Under the pieces are notes generated by a model. The model had not been told where the DNA came from and searched no databases. It was given only the letters and a program-made list of their open reading frames with translations. The position numbers and the translations under genes are program-made. Positions 47,063 to 55,790 of a DNA stretch of 64,000 nucleotides are shown piece by piece. This DNA comes from Fodinicurvata fenggangensis DSM 21160 (GTDB lineage: Bacteria; Pseudomonadota; Alphaproteobacteria; Kiloniellales; DSM-21159). The DNA is taken from the NCBI RefSeq assembly GCF_000686045.1, contig NZ_JMLV01000007.1, positions 62,001-126,000 on the forward strand, given 5' to 3'. Every line of letters begins with the position of its first letter. Position 1 is the stretch's first letter.

Positions 47063-47088
47063 TGCATATAACCCTGTTTGACTGCAAT
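47061..47088. promoter_or_regulatory. Inverted repeat between the HTH regulator and tupB
   Basis: ATTGCA at 47061-47066 and TGCAAT at 47083-47088 form an inverted repeat in the 89-base divergent promoter region. It is a candidate operator for the regulator, which could then control both itself and tupBCA. The arms are only six bases, so the support is modest. Confidence 0.35.
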
Positions 47089-47151
47089 TATTCCATTCTT
47101 GTCGATATTTACCTTTCTGTCCATAATCTACTGAACTTTCAGGGATTTTCC

Positions 47152-47853
47152 ATGGACGGCGACAACGCGTTCCTGACCGCATTTCACCTTATCCTCAGCG
47201 GCGACCCGGCCCTGGCCCAGATCGTGGCGCTGTCCCTGCGCGTCACCCTGACGGCCGTGCTGGTGTCCTGCCTGATCGGGCTGCCGCTGGGCGCCGCACT
47301 GTCGCTTGCGCGCTTTCCGGGCCGCGGCGCGGTGATCGTCGTCTTCAATGCTCTGATGGGCCTGCCGCCGGTGGTGGCCGGTCTGATCGTCTATCTGGCG
47401 CTCTCCAACACGGGCCCGCTGGGTTTCCTGAAGCTGCTCTTCACGCCCACTGCGATGATCATTGCCCAGAGCCTGCTGATCACGCCGATCATCATCTCGC
47501 TCACCCGCTCGGTGATCGACGAGCTCTGGAGCGAGTACGAGGAACAGCTGCGCTCGCTGGGCTCCTCGGCCCTGCGCGCCATCCCGACACTGCTCTGGGA
47601 CGGGCGCTTCAGCCTGGTCACCGTGATCCTGGCCGGGCTCGGCCGTGCCATGGCCGAGGTCGGCGCGGTGCTGATCGTGGGCGGCAACATCGCCGGCTAC
47701 ACCCGTACCATGACCACAGCCATCGCGCTCGAAACCGCCAAGGGCGACCTGGCGCTCGCGCTCGGCCTTGGCATCATCCTGCTGCTGCTCACCCTGGTCC
47801 TGAACGCCGGAGCCTTCCTCTCAAGCCGCATCGCACAGCGGCAGGCGGCCTGA
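47152..47853 (+). CDS. tupB: Tungstate ABC transporter permease
   Basis: The 233-residue protein has six predicted membrane helices and the permease EAA loop EYEEQLRSLGSSALRAIPTLL, in the region used to contact the ATPase. The order permease, ATPase, binding protein and the nature of the following genes identify the TupBCA tungstate system. ATG 47152 follows CAGGGATTTTCC; the longer upstream frame covers the divergent promoter region. It ends three bases before tupC. Confidence 0.9.
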   Translation: MDGDNAFLTAFHLILSGDPALAQIVALSLRVTLTAVLVSCLIGLPLGAALSLARFPGRGAVIVVFNALMGLPPVVAGLIVYLALSNTGPLGFLKLLFTPTAMIIAQSLLITPIIISLTRSVIDELWSEYEEQLRSLGSSALRAIPTLLWDGRFSLVTVILAGLGRAMAEVGAVLIVGGNIAGYTRTMTTAIALETAKGDLALALGLGIILLLLTLVLNAGAFLSSRIAQRQAA

Positions 47854-47856
47854 TCC

Positions 47857-48582
47857 ATGCACGGCACGCTTTCCATATTGCCGCTCGAAGTCGCGGACCT
47901 GCGCTATGCCGTGCGCGGCAAGGAACTGCTCCGCGGCCTCGGCTTCAAGCTGCTGGACGGCAGCCGGACCGTCATCATGGGGCCGAACGGTGCCGGCAAG
48001 TCGCTGACGCTCCGGCTCTGCCACGGCCTGCTCAGGCCGACGGGCGGCCGGATCGATTGGTCTGGGCCAGCCGGCGGCAACGCCACCAAACGCCACGCCA
48101 TGGTCTTCCAGCGCCCGGTCCTGCTGCGGCGCACGGCGCGTGCCAACCTGATCCATGCTCTCTCCGTGTCCGACGTTCCACGCGCCGAGCAGGCCGAGCG
48201 CGCCGTAGCGGCCCTGGCGCACTTCGGCCTGAGCGCGCTGGCCGAGCGGCCGGCCCGCACGCTGTCGGGCGGCGAGCAGCAACGCCTGGCCATTGCGCGC
48301 GCCTGGGCCCTCAGGCCGCAGGTCCTCTTCCTGGACGAGCCCACCTCGCCCCTGGACCCTGCCGCCACCCGCGCCATCGAGCAGATGATCCAGTCCATCC
48401 ATGACGAGGGCGTGAAGATCGTCATGACCACCCACGACCTGGGCCAGGCCCGCCGTATCGCGGACGAGGTTCTCTTCCTCCATCACGGCCGGCTTCTGGA
48501 GCAGGCACCCGCGGATCAGTTCTTCAGCCAACCGCAAACCGAGGAAGCCCGTGCCTTCGTGAAGGGCGAGTTGCTCTGGTGA
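47857..48582 (+). CDS. tupC: Tungstate ABC transporter ATP-binding protein
   Basis: The 241-residue ATPase has Walker A GPNGAGKS, signature LSGGEQQRLAIARAW, Walker B VLFLDEPTSPLDP and the switch His in MTTHDLGQA. It is a compact ABC domain without the TOBE regulatory domain found in ModC. It powers the permease encoded three bases upstream. The binding-protein gene follows after 35 bases. Confidence 0.92.
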   Translation: MHGTLSILPLEVADLRYAVRGKELLRGLGFKLLDGSRTVIMGPNGAGKSLTLRLCHGLLRPTGGRIDWSGPAGGNATKRHAMVFQRPVLLRRTARANLIHALSVSDVPRAEQAERAVAALAHFGLSALAERPARTLSGGEQQRLAIARAWALRPQVLFLDEPTSPLDPAATRAIEQMIQSIHDEGVKIVMTTHDLGQARRIADEVLFLHHGRLLEQAPADQFFSQPQTEEARAFVKGELLW

Positions 48583-48617
48583 GCGCCCCCTAACCACTGA
48601 TGCCAGGGAGCACCCCC

Positions 48618-49430
48618 ATGAACACCGTCAAGACCCTGTTTTCCGCCACGGCCCTGGCCGCCGCCCTGATGGCGTTGCCGGCCACCGCCCAGGACGACGT
48701 CATCACCGTGGCCTCGACCACCTCGACCGAGAACTCCGGCCTGTTCGATCACCTCCTGCCCCTGTTCGAGGAGGAAACCGGCATCGAGGTGCGCGTGATC
48801 GCCCAGGGCACCGGCCAGGCCCTGGAGACCGGACGCCGCGGCGATGCCGACGTGGTCTTCGTGCACGCCAAGCCGGCCGAGGAGAAGTTCGTTGCGGACG
48901 GCTACGGCGTCGCGCGCGTCGAGGTGATGTACAACGACTTCATCATCGTCGGCCCCGCCAAGGATCCGGCCGACATCGCCGGCGGGGCGGACGCCGTCGA
49001 CGCCTTCACATCCATCGCCGAGACGGAGTCCGCCTTTGCCTCGCGCGGCGACGAGTCCGGAACCAACAAGAAGGAACGCGCCATCTGGGAGGAAGCGGGC
49101 ATCGAGCCCTCGGGCTCCTGGTACCGCGAACTGGGCCAGGGCATGGGCCCGACCCTGAACACCGCCGCCCAGATGCCGGCCTACAGCCTTGCCGATCGCG
49201 GCACCTGGATCAGCTTCGAGAACCGGGGCGACCTGGAAATCCTCGTCGAGGGGGATAACCGCCTGTTCAATCAGTACGGTGTGATCCTGGTGGACCCCGA
49301 GCGCCACGAGAACGTGAATGCGGAGGACGGCCAGGCCTTCATCGACTGGCTGGTCTCCGACGTCGGCCAGCAGGCCATCGCCGACTACAAGCTGGGTGGC
49401 GAACAGCTGTTCATGCCGAATGCGAAGTAA
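48618..49430 (+). CDS. tupA: Tungstate-binding periplasmic protein
   Basis: The 270-residue protein has a signal peptide (MNTVKTLFSATALAAALMALPATAQ without the first few residues counted as core; cleavage near residue 25). The mature part starts with the TupA motif VASTTSTENSGLFDHLLP, and GTGQALETGRRGDADVV is also typical. The Thr-Ser-rich loops bind the oxyanion with selectivity for tungstate over molybdate in studied TupA proteins. ATG 48618, seven bases after GGGAG, is chosen over an upstream in-frame ATG. Tungstate use suggests tungsten enzymes such as a W-formate dehydrogenase elsewhere in the genome. Confidence 0.92.
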   Translation: MNTVKTLFSATALAAALMALPATAQDDVITVASTTSTENSGLFDHLLPLFEEETGIEVRVIAQGTGQALETGRRGDADVVFVHAKPAEEKFVADGYGVARVEVMYNDFIIVGPAKDPADIAGGADAVDAFTSIAETESAFASRGDESGTNKKERAIWEEAGIEPSGSWYRELGQGMGPTLNTAAQMPAYSLADRGTWISFENRGDLEILVEGDNRLFNQYGVILVDPERHENVNAEDGQAFIDWLVSDVGQQAIADYKLGGEQLFMPNAK

Positions 49431-49518
49431 GGCGGAAATCCCTTGACCTTCCTCCTGCTGGAAGCCCCAAATTGTGGGTCTATCCAACAGCCTTCATCCG
49501 GCAGAAGGAACCCCTATC

Positions 49519-49848
49519 ATGGTAAAAGCCTTATCCACTCTCTCCCTTGCTTCGGCCATGGCGGTCACGGCAGCACCCGCGGCTTTGGCCCAGTCGGGCA
49601 ATTCCTATGGCTACCACATGATGGACGGCTGGGGCGGCTGGTTCATGGGCCCGATCATGATGCTCCTGGTCTTCGGCCTGCTGATCCTGGGCGTGGTGCT
49701 GGTCCTGCGCGCCCTGGGCATTGGGGACAGCACCCACAGCAAAGGCAACAGTCAAGACCGCGCCCTCGAGATCCTCAAGGAACGCTTCGCCCGCGGCGAG
49801 ATCGACGAAGAGGAATATCAGAATCGCAAGAAGCACCTGCGGGACTGA
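49519..49848 (+). CDS. SHOCT-domain membrane protein with signal peptide
   Basis: The 109-residue protein has an N-terminal signal-like segment (residues 1-24), one strong membrane helix (about 39-66) and a C-terminal SHOCT domain (DRALEILKERFARGEIDEEEYQ). Such short proteins are frequent beside metal-resistance genes, but the function is unknown. ATG 49519 follows AGAAGGAACCCCTATC. The DUF411 gene begins 25 bases downstream, so they are likely cotranscribed. Confidence 0.8.
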   Translation: MVKALSTLSLASAMAVTAAPAALAQSGNSYGYHMMDGWGGWFMGPIMMLLVFGLLILGVVLVLRALGIGDSTHSKGNSQDRALEILKERFARGEIDEEEYQNRKKHLRD

Positions 49849-49873
49849 GTCCCCTACACAAGGATTTACAGGT

Positions 49874-50335
49874 ATGACCATGAGATTCCGCCTCTTCCCG
49901 GCTCTGGTACTGGCCGGCAGCCTACTCCTGGCCCTGCTGCAGCTCTCTCTGCCGGCCCTGGCCGCGGAAAAGCTCGAGGTCTACAAGTCGCCCTATTGTG
50001 GCTGTTGCGAAGCCTGGGTGGATCATATGCGCGCGGCCGGCTTCGCTGTAGAAGTCAATGACGTTGAAGATCTGACCCCGGTCAAGGAGCGCTACGGCAT
50101 CACGCCGGATCTGGCTTCCTGCCACACCGCCGTACTGGGCGACTATGTGATCGAGGGGCATGTGCCTGCTGAAGACGTCGCACGGCTGCTCGAGGCCGCG
50201 CCCCAGGCGCAGGGTCTGGCCGTTCCGGGCATGCCGCTCGGCTCGCCCGGCATGGAGCAGGGGGACCGCAGCCAGCCCTACGATGTCATCGTCTTCACCA
50301 AAGGTGGCAAGCAGGCCGTCTTCGCCCGCCACTGA
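49874..50335 (+). CDS. DUF411 exported metal-binding protein
   Basis: The 153-residue protein has a signal peptide (about residues 1-32, ending in PALAAE) and a DUF411 domain. The conserved CGCC motif in YKSPYCGCCEAWVDHM and the later Cys in DLASCHTAVLGDYVIEGHVP are present; the motif suggests thiol metal binding. DUF411 proteins occur in copper and other metal resistance loci. ATG 49874 or ATG 49880 are possible starts; the first follows AAGGATTTACAGGT. It ends 47 bases before the convergent trkH. Confidence 0.85.
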   Translation: MTMRFRLFPALVLAGSLLLALLQLSLPALAAEKLEVYKSPYCGCCEAWVDHMRAAGFAVEVNDVEDLTPVKERYGITPDLASCHTAVLGDYVIEGHVPAEDVARLLEAAPQAQGLAVPGMPLGSPGMEQGDRSQPYDVIVFTKGGKQAVFARH

Positions 50336-50382
50336 GTGGTACTGTCCAGTATCGTCAGGACCACGCCCTGGTGAATACCGCT

Positions 50383-51828
50383 TCAAGGCCTCCAGTATTC
50401 GGGCATCACCAGTATGGCCAGGGTCAGGACTTCGAGCCGCCCCATGATCATGCCGAGGCAGAGCAGCCATTTCGCCGTATCGGGCAGGGTGGCGAAATTG
50501 CCGGCAGGGCCGATAATGGGACCGATGCCCGGTCCCACGTTGGCGACGGCGGTTGCCGCGCCGCTGAAGGCGGTCTGGAAGTCCAGGCCCATGAAACCCA
50601 GGGCCATGGCAATCGCGGCAATGGTGGACACGAACAGCACCATGAAACTCGCCACCGAATGCATGACCTCCTCGTCGATGGGCTTGCCGCCGAAGCGGGC
50701 GAAGAAGATCCCGTTCGGCGTGATCATGCGCTTCTCTGAGATGGTGAACAGCTGGACCAGGATCTGCAGGCGATAGATCTTGAAGCCGCCCGCAGTGGAT
50801 CCGGAACAGCCGCCCATGAAGATCAGGAAATAGAAGGCCACCACGGCAAAGGGACCCCAGAGGGTATAGTCGTCCGTGGCATAGCCGGTCGTGGTGACCA
50901 CCGAGGTGACGTTGAAGGCGGCCAGGCGCAGGGCGTCCAGGAGTCCCTCTCCCTTGATGAAGACAAGCCAGAAGGCCAGCAGCAGCGTCACACCCAGCAG
51001 GAAGGCCAGCAGGGTGCGGACCTGGCTGTCCCGGTACAGAAGGTAGGGCCGCCCCCGCAGCATCTGGATGTAGAGCACGAAAGGCAGCGCACCTGCCATC
51101 ATGAAGAAGGTGCCCAGCCACTGCACCAGCGGTTGCTGAAAATGACCCAGGGAAGCGTCGGAGGTGGAATAGCCGCCGGTGGAAATGGTCGTCATGGCGT
51201 GGTTGATCGCCTCGAAACCGCTCATGCCGGCGGCCGCATAGGCGATGGCGCAGAGAAGGCTGAGACCCAGATAGACGGAGATCAGCAGCTTGGCAAAGTC
51301 GTTGGCGCGCGGCACCACCTTGTCGGAACGGTCCGAGGATTCCAGCCGGAAGATCTGCATGCCGCCCACGCGCAGGAAAGGCAGGATGGCAATGCCCATG
51401 GCGATGATGCCGATGCCGCCCAGCCACTGCAGCATGGAGCGCCACAACAGCAGGCTGGGCGCCATCCCGTCGAGCCCCGAGAGAACCGTCGACCCAGTCG
51501 TGGTCAGTCCGGAGACGCTCTCGAAGACGGCATCGGCCGGGGACAGCCCCAAGTCCGACCAAAGCAGTGGCAGGGACCCGATCAACGGCAGGACGGACCA
51601 GGCCAGACAGGTCAGCAGGACTGCCTGTCGCCGGCTCAGCTCGATCCGCCCGGGCCGCTGGCTGAGGATCAGGATGCCAGCCAGGAAAACGGCGGCCCCC
51701 AAGGATGCCAGAAATCCGAACCACTCCCCGTCACCTACCTGAAGTGACAGCAGGGCCGGAAAAGCCATGGCCCCGGCCAGCGCCAGGATCAGGAAGCCCA
51801 GGATAAAACCAACCGGGCGAAAATCCAT
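50383..51828 (-). CDS. trkH: Trk-type potassium uptake membrane subunit
   Basis: The 481-residue channel-like protein has four M1-P-M2 repeats. The selectivity-loop glycines are in TTTGSTVLSG, ISTGGYST, TTTGYATDD and NVGPGIG, the order expected in TrkH/TrkG. It takes up potassium together with a cytosolic TrkA regulator, which is not encoded nearby. ATG 51828 (MDFRPVGFILG) was chosen over a longer frame because the extra N-terminus is not membrane-like. Confidence 0.93.
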   Translation of the reverse strand: MDFRPVGFILGFLILALAGAMAFPALLSLQVGDGEWFGFLASLGAAVFLAGILILSQRPGRIELSRRQAVLLTCLAWSVLPLIGSLPLLWSDLGLSPADAVFESVSGLTTTGSTVLSGLDGMAPSLLLWRSMLQWLGGIGIIAMGIAILPFLRVGGMQIFRLESSDRSDKVVPRANDFAKLLISVYLGLSLLCAIAYAAAGMSGFEAINHAMTTISTGGYSTSDASLGHFQQPLVQWLGTFFMMAGALPFVLYIQMLRGRPYLLYRDSQVRTLLAFLLGVTLLLAFWLVFIKGEGLLDALRLAAFNVTSVVTTTGYATDDYTLWGPFAVVAFYFLIFMGGCSGSTAGGFKIYRLQILVQLFTISEKRMITPNGIFFARFGGKPIDEEVMHSVASFMVLFVSTIAAIAMALGFMGLDFQTAFSGAATAVANVGPGIGPIIGPAGNFATLPDTAKWLLCLGMIMGRLEVLTLAILVMPEYWRP

Positions 51829-51992
51829 GCTATTCCCCCACGAGAACGACCGGCCCCCCGGCCACGGGCGGAAGTTACGCCCTCGCCCCGGGACAAGCAA
51901 TCGACAACCATGCGGCTCCCGCATCCGGAGAAGTTCGCCAAGGCAGGCTCAGTCAAACCGGCGGCTGCCGCACTTCCCCTCTAGACCCATGT

Positions 51993-53201
51993 TCAACTTT
52001 CGGCTGTTGCCTTGAGCTGCGGCGCCAGGTCCCCCTGGTGGCGGATATCCACCCTTTCGAGGCCAAGCCAGGCGGCCATCGAGGTCAGCGCCTTGAACAG
52101 CTCGGCGGCCGTTTCCGGCGGGGCCTTCCTTTCCGCGAAGGCACTCTGCACCTGCAGGGCAGAGGCGCGGCGATCGGCCTTGAGGTCGACCCGGGCGACG
52201 ATCCGCTCTCCCAGGAGGAACGGGAAGACATAGTATCCGTAAACGCGCTTTTCGGCGGGGGTGTAGATCTCGATCCGGTAGTGAAAGTCGAACAAGCGTT
52301 CGGTGCGTGAGCGCTCCCATATCAAGGGGTCGAACGGGGCCAGCAGGGCGCGGGCCTCGACTTTGCGGGGGCGCTGGGCAGCGCGGTGGAGATAGGCCTG
52401 CTTTGTCCAGCCCTTCACCGCCACCGGAACCAGCACGCCGTCTTCCACAAGTTCCTCGATACGCGGGCGCGCATCCTCCGGGGCAAGGCGGAAATAATCG
52501 CGCAGGTCGCTTGCCGTGGCCACACCATGGGCCTTTGCCGCGATCTCCATGAGGCTGCGCTGCGCATCGGCGGGCGAGGGCGTCGGGCGGGCCGTGATCT
52601 GCGGCGGCAGCACGCGTTCGGGCAGGTCATAGAGCCGCTCGAAGTTGGGGCCGCGCGAATGCGTGGTCACCAGCCCGGCCCAGAACAGCCACTCCAGTGC
52701 CCTCTTGGGTTCGCTCCATTCCCACCAGCCACTGGCGCCGCGGTGGCCATCGATGTCAGCCGCGGTCAGCGGACCATTCCGCTCGACCTCCCGCAGAACA
52801 TGGTCGATGACGGTGCGGCGCTCGCGGCCGAAGGTGGCGAGACCGCTGTAGATGCCGCGTCCCTGCCGCGCCCGTTCCATGCGCCAGCGCAGCAGCGGTT
52901 CAATCTCCACCGGCAGCAACGAGGCCTCATGGGCCCAATATTCGAACAGCGCACGCGGCCGCCGGGCCTGGGCGCGGTCGAGGATGCTCGTGTCGTAGGC
53001 ACCAAGCCGGGAAAACGCCGGCATGTACTGGGCCCGCTGGGCAACATTGACGGAATCGATCTGAAACAGACCGATGCGATCGAGAAGCCGCAGCAGATGG
53101 CGGCGCTCGACCCGTGACGCCGGCTTCCGTCCGGTGAACCCCTGAGCGGCCAGGGCAATCCGCTGCGCCTGCAACCGCGTCAATCGTTCCTGCCCCGCCA
53201 T
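51993..53201 (-). CDS. YcaQ-like crosslink-repair DNA glycosylase family (HTH_42)
   Basis: The 402-residue protein belongs to the HTH_42 family, founded by the DNA glycosylases YcaQ and AlkX/AlkZ, which unhook interstrand crosslinks and nitrogen-mustard adducts. The catalytic Gln-x-Asp motif is Gln47-Ile-Asp49 in IGLFQIDSVNV. Three tandem winged-helix domains make up the rest, with ALFEYWAHEASLLP, another family hallmark, near residues 87-100. ATG 53201 follows GGGAAAAAACGTG. It is monocistronic. Confidence 0.87.
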   Translation of the reverse strand: MAGQERLTRLQAQRIALAAQGFTGRKPASRVERRHLLRLLDRIGLFQIDSVNVAQRAQYMPAFSRLGAYDTSILDRAQARRPRALFEYWAHEASLLPVEIEPLLRWRMERARQGRGIYSGLATFGRERRTVIDHVLREVERNGPLTAADIDGHRGASGWWEWSEPKRALEWLFWAGLVTTHSRGPNFERLYDLPERVLPPQITARPTPSPADAQRSLMEIAAKAHGVATASDLRDYFRLAPEDARPRIEELVEDGVLVPVAVKGWTKQAYLHRAAQRPRKVEARALLAPFDPLIWERSRTERLFDFHYRIEIYTPAEKRVYGYYVFPFLLGERIVARVDLKADRRASALQVQSAFAERKAPPETAAELFKALTSMAAWLGLERVDIRHQGDLAPQLKATAES

Positions 53202-53420
53202 CACGTTTTTTCCCAGCGCCCTGCCGTCCCAGTGCCGTGTGAAGACGGGAAACTAGCGTGACAAGGACCGGCAAACCACCTGTTTTGCCCGTCCCTCACG
53301 AGGCCTTCTGCCAGACTGGAAGACCAAGGCAGGTAAGACACGGCTATTCCGTTCAGGGCACCACCGGCAACGGCGGCTGAGGGAAAGACAAAGATGGCAC
53401 AGGCCTTCAAAGCCGACGGG

Positions 53421-53915
53421 TTATGGCCCGCCCCGTCCTCTTGCCGCTAGCCAGAAGGCAAGGCTTGGCAGAATCACCCATTGGGCGAGAGGCGTAATCC
53501 CTGCATTAAGGACAGGCACCACCGGCATGACTTCGCGATACGCCCAGGCTTCCCGTACTTCTATGTTCAACCACTCACTGAAGAGAGTATAGCCAAGGCC
53601 GATCCCTATGGCTGGCAAGGCCACCCGCCAATAGCCCTGTCCGGGCCATTGCTCCGTTCCGAAGAGGAGAAGGGAGGCGGTCAGCGCCGATAGCGCGATC
53701 AGGATGTCACCAGCCGTGCAATGCAACGCCGCAAAAACAATCTCGCCCGGTAACCCGGTTTCCCAAAGAGTAAAAAGCGGCATGTGGGCAAACTCCCAGA
53801 GAAGATTGCCCACAGCCATCACGGCAAGATAGCGCCTGAGACCCGCATACCAGCTGAGCTGATGTGACGCGGCTGCTGACAGACTCGTGTGATCTTGCTT
53901 TCGGCCTTGCGACAC
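53421..53915 (-). CDS. Multi-pass membrane protein cotranscribed with the Met-rich protein
   Basis: The 164-residue protein has four to five hydrophobic segments and conserved-looking polar residues inside them (NLLWEFAHMPLFTLWETG, AALHCTAGDILIALSAL). I cannot place it in a named family. The start codon is GTG, directly after the TAA of the Met-rich protein gene (TAAGTG), so the two are translationally coupled. The Trp-Glu-Phe-Ala-His-Met-Pro and Cys-Thr-Ala-Gly-Asp elements could coordinate metal. The context suggests a metal-handling role; this is inference. Confidence 0.65.
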   Translation of the reverse strand: MSQGRKQDHTSLSAAASHQLSWYAGLRRYLAVMAVGNLLWEFAHMPLFTLWETGLPGEIVFAALHCTAGDILIALSALTASLLLFGTEQWPGQGYWRVALPAIGIGLGYTLFSEWLNIEVREAWAYREVMPVVPVLNAGITPLAQWVILPSLAFWLAARGRGGP

Positions 53916-54587
53916 TTATTCGGTGATCTGTCGAACCAGGCCCGGAAAGCGATTGAACGCCAGTTTCTGCACCAGGGAACCGTCGACTGTGACGATCTCC
54001 GCCGTAATTGTGGCTTCGCCTTCCGCCACGATATCTCCAACCTCCAGACGGGGATTGCCGTGATGCGCCAGTCTCCTCTCAAGGAGTCCACGCACCTGGT
54101 CCGGTGTCATCTCGTTCTGCGCATTCTCCGGGATCCCGTAGAGGATGCCTGGACCAGCCATCCCGGGGTGCCCCTTTCCGTGACCGCCGACTCCCGTCAT
54201 CGCTTGCATCATGGGGCACATCATTCCAGCCATGGGCATTTGAGCCTGACCCATCGCACCTTGTCCCATCTGGCCCATCATACCGCCACCCATCATGCCG
54301 CGACCCATCATACTGGGCCCCATCTGGCTCATCATGCCGGGCCCCATCCGGCCCATACCTTCCTGGTCTGGCATCATTTGCCTCATACCCGGCATCGTGC
54401 CCATCATGCCGGGCATACCGCCCGGCCTTTCAGCTGCACCGGGTTGTGGCTGGTCGGTACTTTGGTTTTGCTCGGGATGATGTGTCTCCTGGTTATCGTT
54501 CTCGTTCTGGGCAAGCGCCGAAGCCGAGCTTGCAACCAGAAGAATTCCAGCAAACATAACTGAGTACAGCCTGTTCCCACTCATCAT
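53916..54587 (-). CDS. Exported methionine-rich protein, probable copper/silver binder
   Basis: The 223-residue protein has a signal peptide (about residues 1-25, ending ASALAQ) and a central stretch (about 55-130) in which Met and Gly alternate in Met-x-x-Met and Met-Met-Gly groups, a composition that binds Cu(I) or Ag(I) in periplasmic proteins such as PcoC or CusF. It also contains a CPMM motif. The C-terminal part (EMTPDQVRGLLERRLAHHGN, then EVGDIVAEGEATITAEIVT) forms a separate folded domain. ATG 54587 has AGGAG eight bases upstream. It is followed without a gap by a membrane-protein gene. Confidence 0.75.
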   Translation of the reverse strand: MMSGNRLYSVMFAGILLVASSASALAQNENDNQETHHPEQNQSTDQPQPGAAERPGGMPGMMGTMPGMRQMMPDQEGMGRMGPGMMSQMGPSMMGRGMMGGGMMGQMGQGAMGQAQMPMAGMMCPMMQAMTGVGGHGKGHPGMAGPGILYGIPENAQNEMTPDQVRGLLERRLAHHGNPRLEVGDIVAEGEATITAEIVTVDGSLVQKLAFNRFPGLVRQITE

Positions 54588-54848
54588 GGCGTTTTCTCCT
54601 TTTCCTGTAAGGGAATGCGATATGGGGTAGCCCTTCTGCGCGGATCTACAGAACAGTGTGCGGCAGGTGAGGTCATCAGGCCGATACACATTCCTGAAGT
54701 CCTTCCTTCATGGGACAGCCCTTCGGTCGGTCCGCATTACAGGATGAATGTGGAGGTTCCAGTGCATGGAAGGTCAAGCGATTGATGGCTTCATGGGGCA
54801 GTTAAGCATTCCCCCGCTCAGACAGAACGCAGATAGGAACAAGACCCC

Positions 54849-55790
54849 TTATCTAGTTGCATTTGCTACGCCTCCCAAGGCACACTGACAGGGATGCACA
54901 GACCGCCTCTCCGCGCCCCGCGACATTTCGCGCGTGAGCCAGAAGCCGGCCCCGAGCAGGAGCGCACCGCCATAGATCATCCCCTGCGCCGGCACCTCGG
55001 CGAAGATCAGGAAGCCGAGTGTCGTGGCGACAACCGGCGAGACGATGATGTCGACCAGCGCATAGACATTGGCATCGAGCGTTTTCAGAACGATGGAGAT
55101 GCCGAAATAGGCGAAACCGGTCGACACAATGCCGAGTGCCGCCGCCCAGAGCATCACCGGCAGCTCCATCCCCAACGCATCATAGGCAATCGTCGCCGTG
55201 AGCGCGCCGGGGCCCACCAGAACGAGCGCCGGCATGAGAATCAGGGCCGCGACCAGCATCGACCAGGCGATGTCGTTACCGGCCTCGCTCTTCCCCTCAT
55301 AACGCATGTAGGTGACCATCGCGGCATAGATTGCGCCATCTCCAAGCGCCACGAGATTGCCGAGCATGTGACCACCTTCCAGTGGCTTGGCGAGCACAAT
55401 GCCAATCATGGCGATGGCGAAGATCACGATATAGCTTTTCCGCGCCTTCTCGCCGAGAAAAAGTGCGGAAAAGATGAAGACGAAGAAGGGTGCGATGCTC
55501 CAGAAGATCACGGCGTTGGCAATGGGAACCAGCGTCATGGCGTAGTTGAAAACGCTTATCTGCGCAGCAATCAGAGCCCCTATGATGATCGTGTCCTTCA
55601 GATTGCCCCGGGGAAACCGCAACGACTGGCCGGTCGCCACGGGCATGACGGCCATCAGAAAGGCCGCTGCAAAGGCAAGGGCGTAGAAATTGAGCGTCTG
55701 GATCGGGATCAGCCTGTCCGTAAGCTTCACGAAGACACCAATCGTGGCCTCCGACAGCGTGATGAGCAAAAGCAGGAGAAGAGTCTTCAT
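54849..55790 (-). CDS. DMT-superfamily transporter (EamA domains)
   Basis: The 313-residue protein has ten predicted membrane helices as two EamA repeats, the drug/metabolite transporter layout. Such proteins export metabolites; the substrate is not predictable. ATG 55790 overlaps the stop of the CDF transporter gene (ATGA), so it is coupled to a metal exporter. The 261 bases between its end and the divergently placed Met-rich gene start (54588-54848) hold no gene I can support. Confidence 0.87.
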   Translation of the reverse strand: MKTLLLLLLITLSEATIGVFVKLTDRLIPIQTLNFYALAFAAAFLMAVMPVATGQSLRFPRGNLKDTIIIGALIAAQISVFNYAMTLVPIANAVIFWSIAPFFVFIFSALFLGEKARKSYIVIFAIAMIGIVLAKPLEGGHMLGNLVALGDGAIYAAMVTYMRYEGKSEAGNDIAWSMLVAALILMPALVLVGPGALTATIAYDALGMELPVMLWAAALGIVSTGFAYFGISIVLKTLDANVYALVDIIVSPVVATTLGFLIFAEVPAQGMIYGGALLLGAGFWLTREMSRGAERRSVHPCQCALGGVANATR

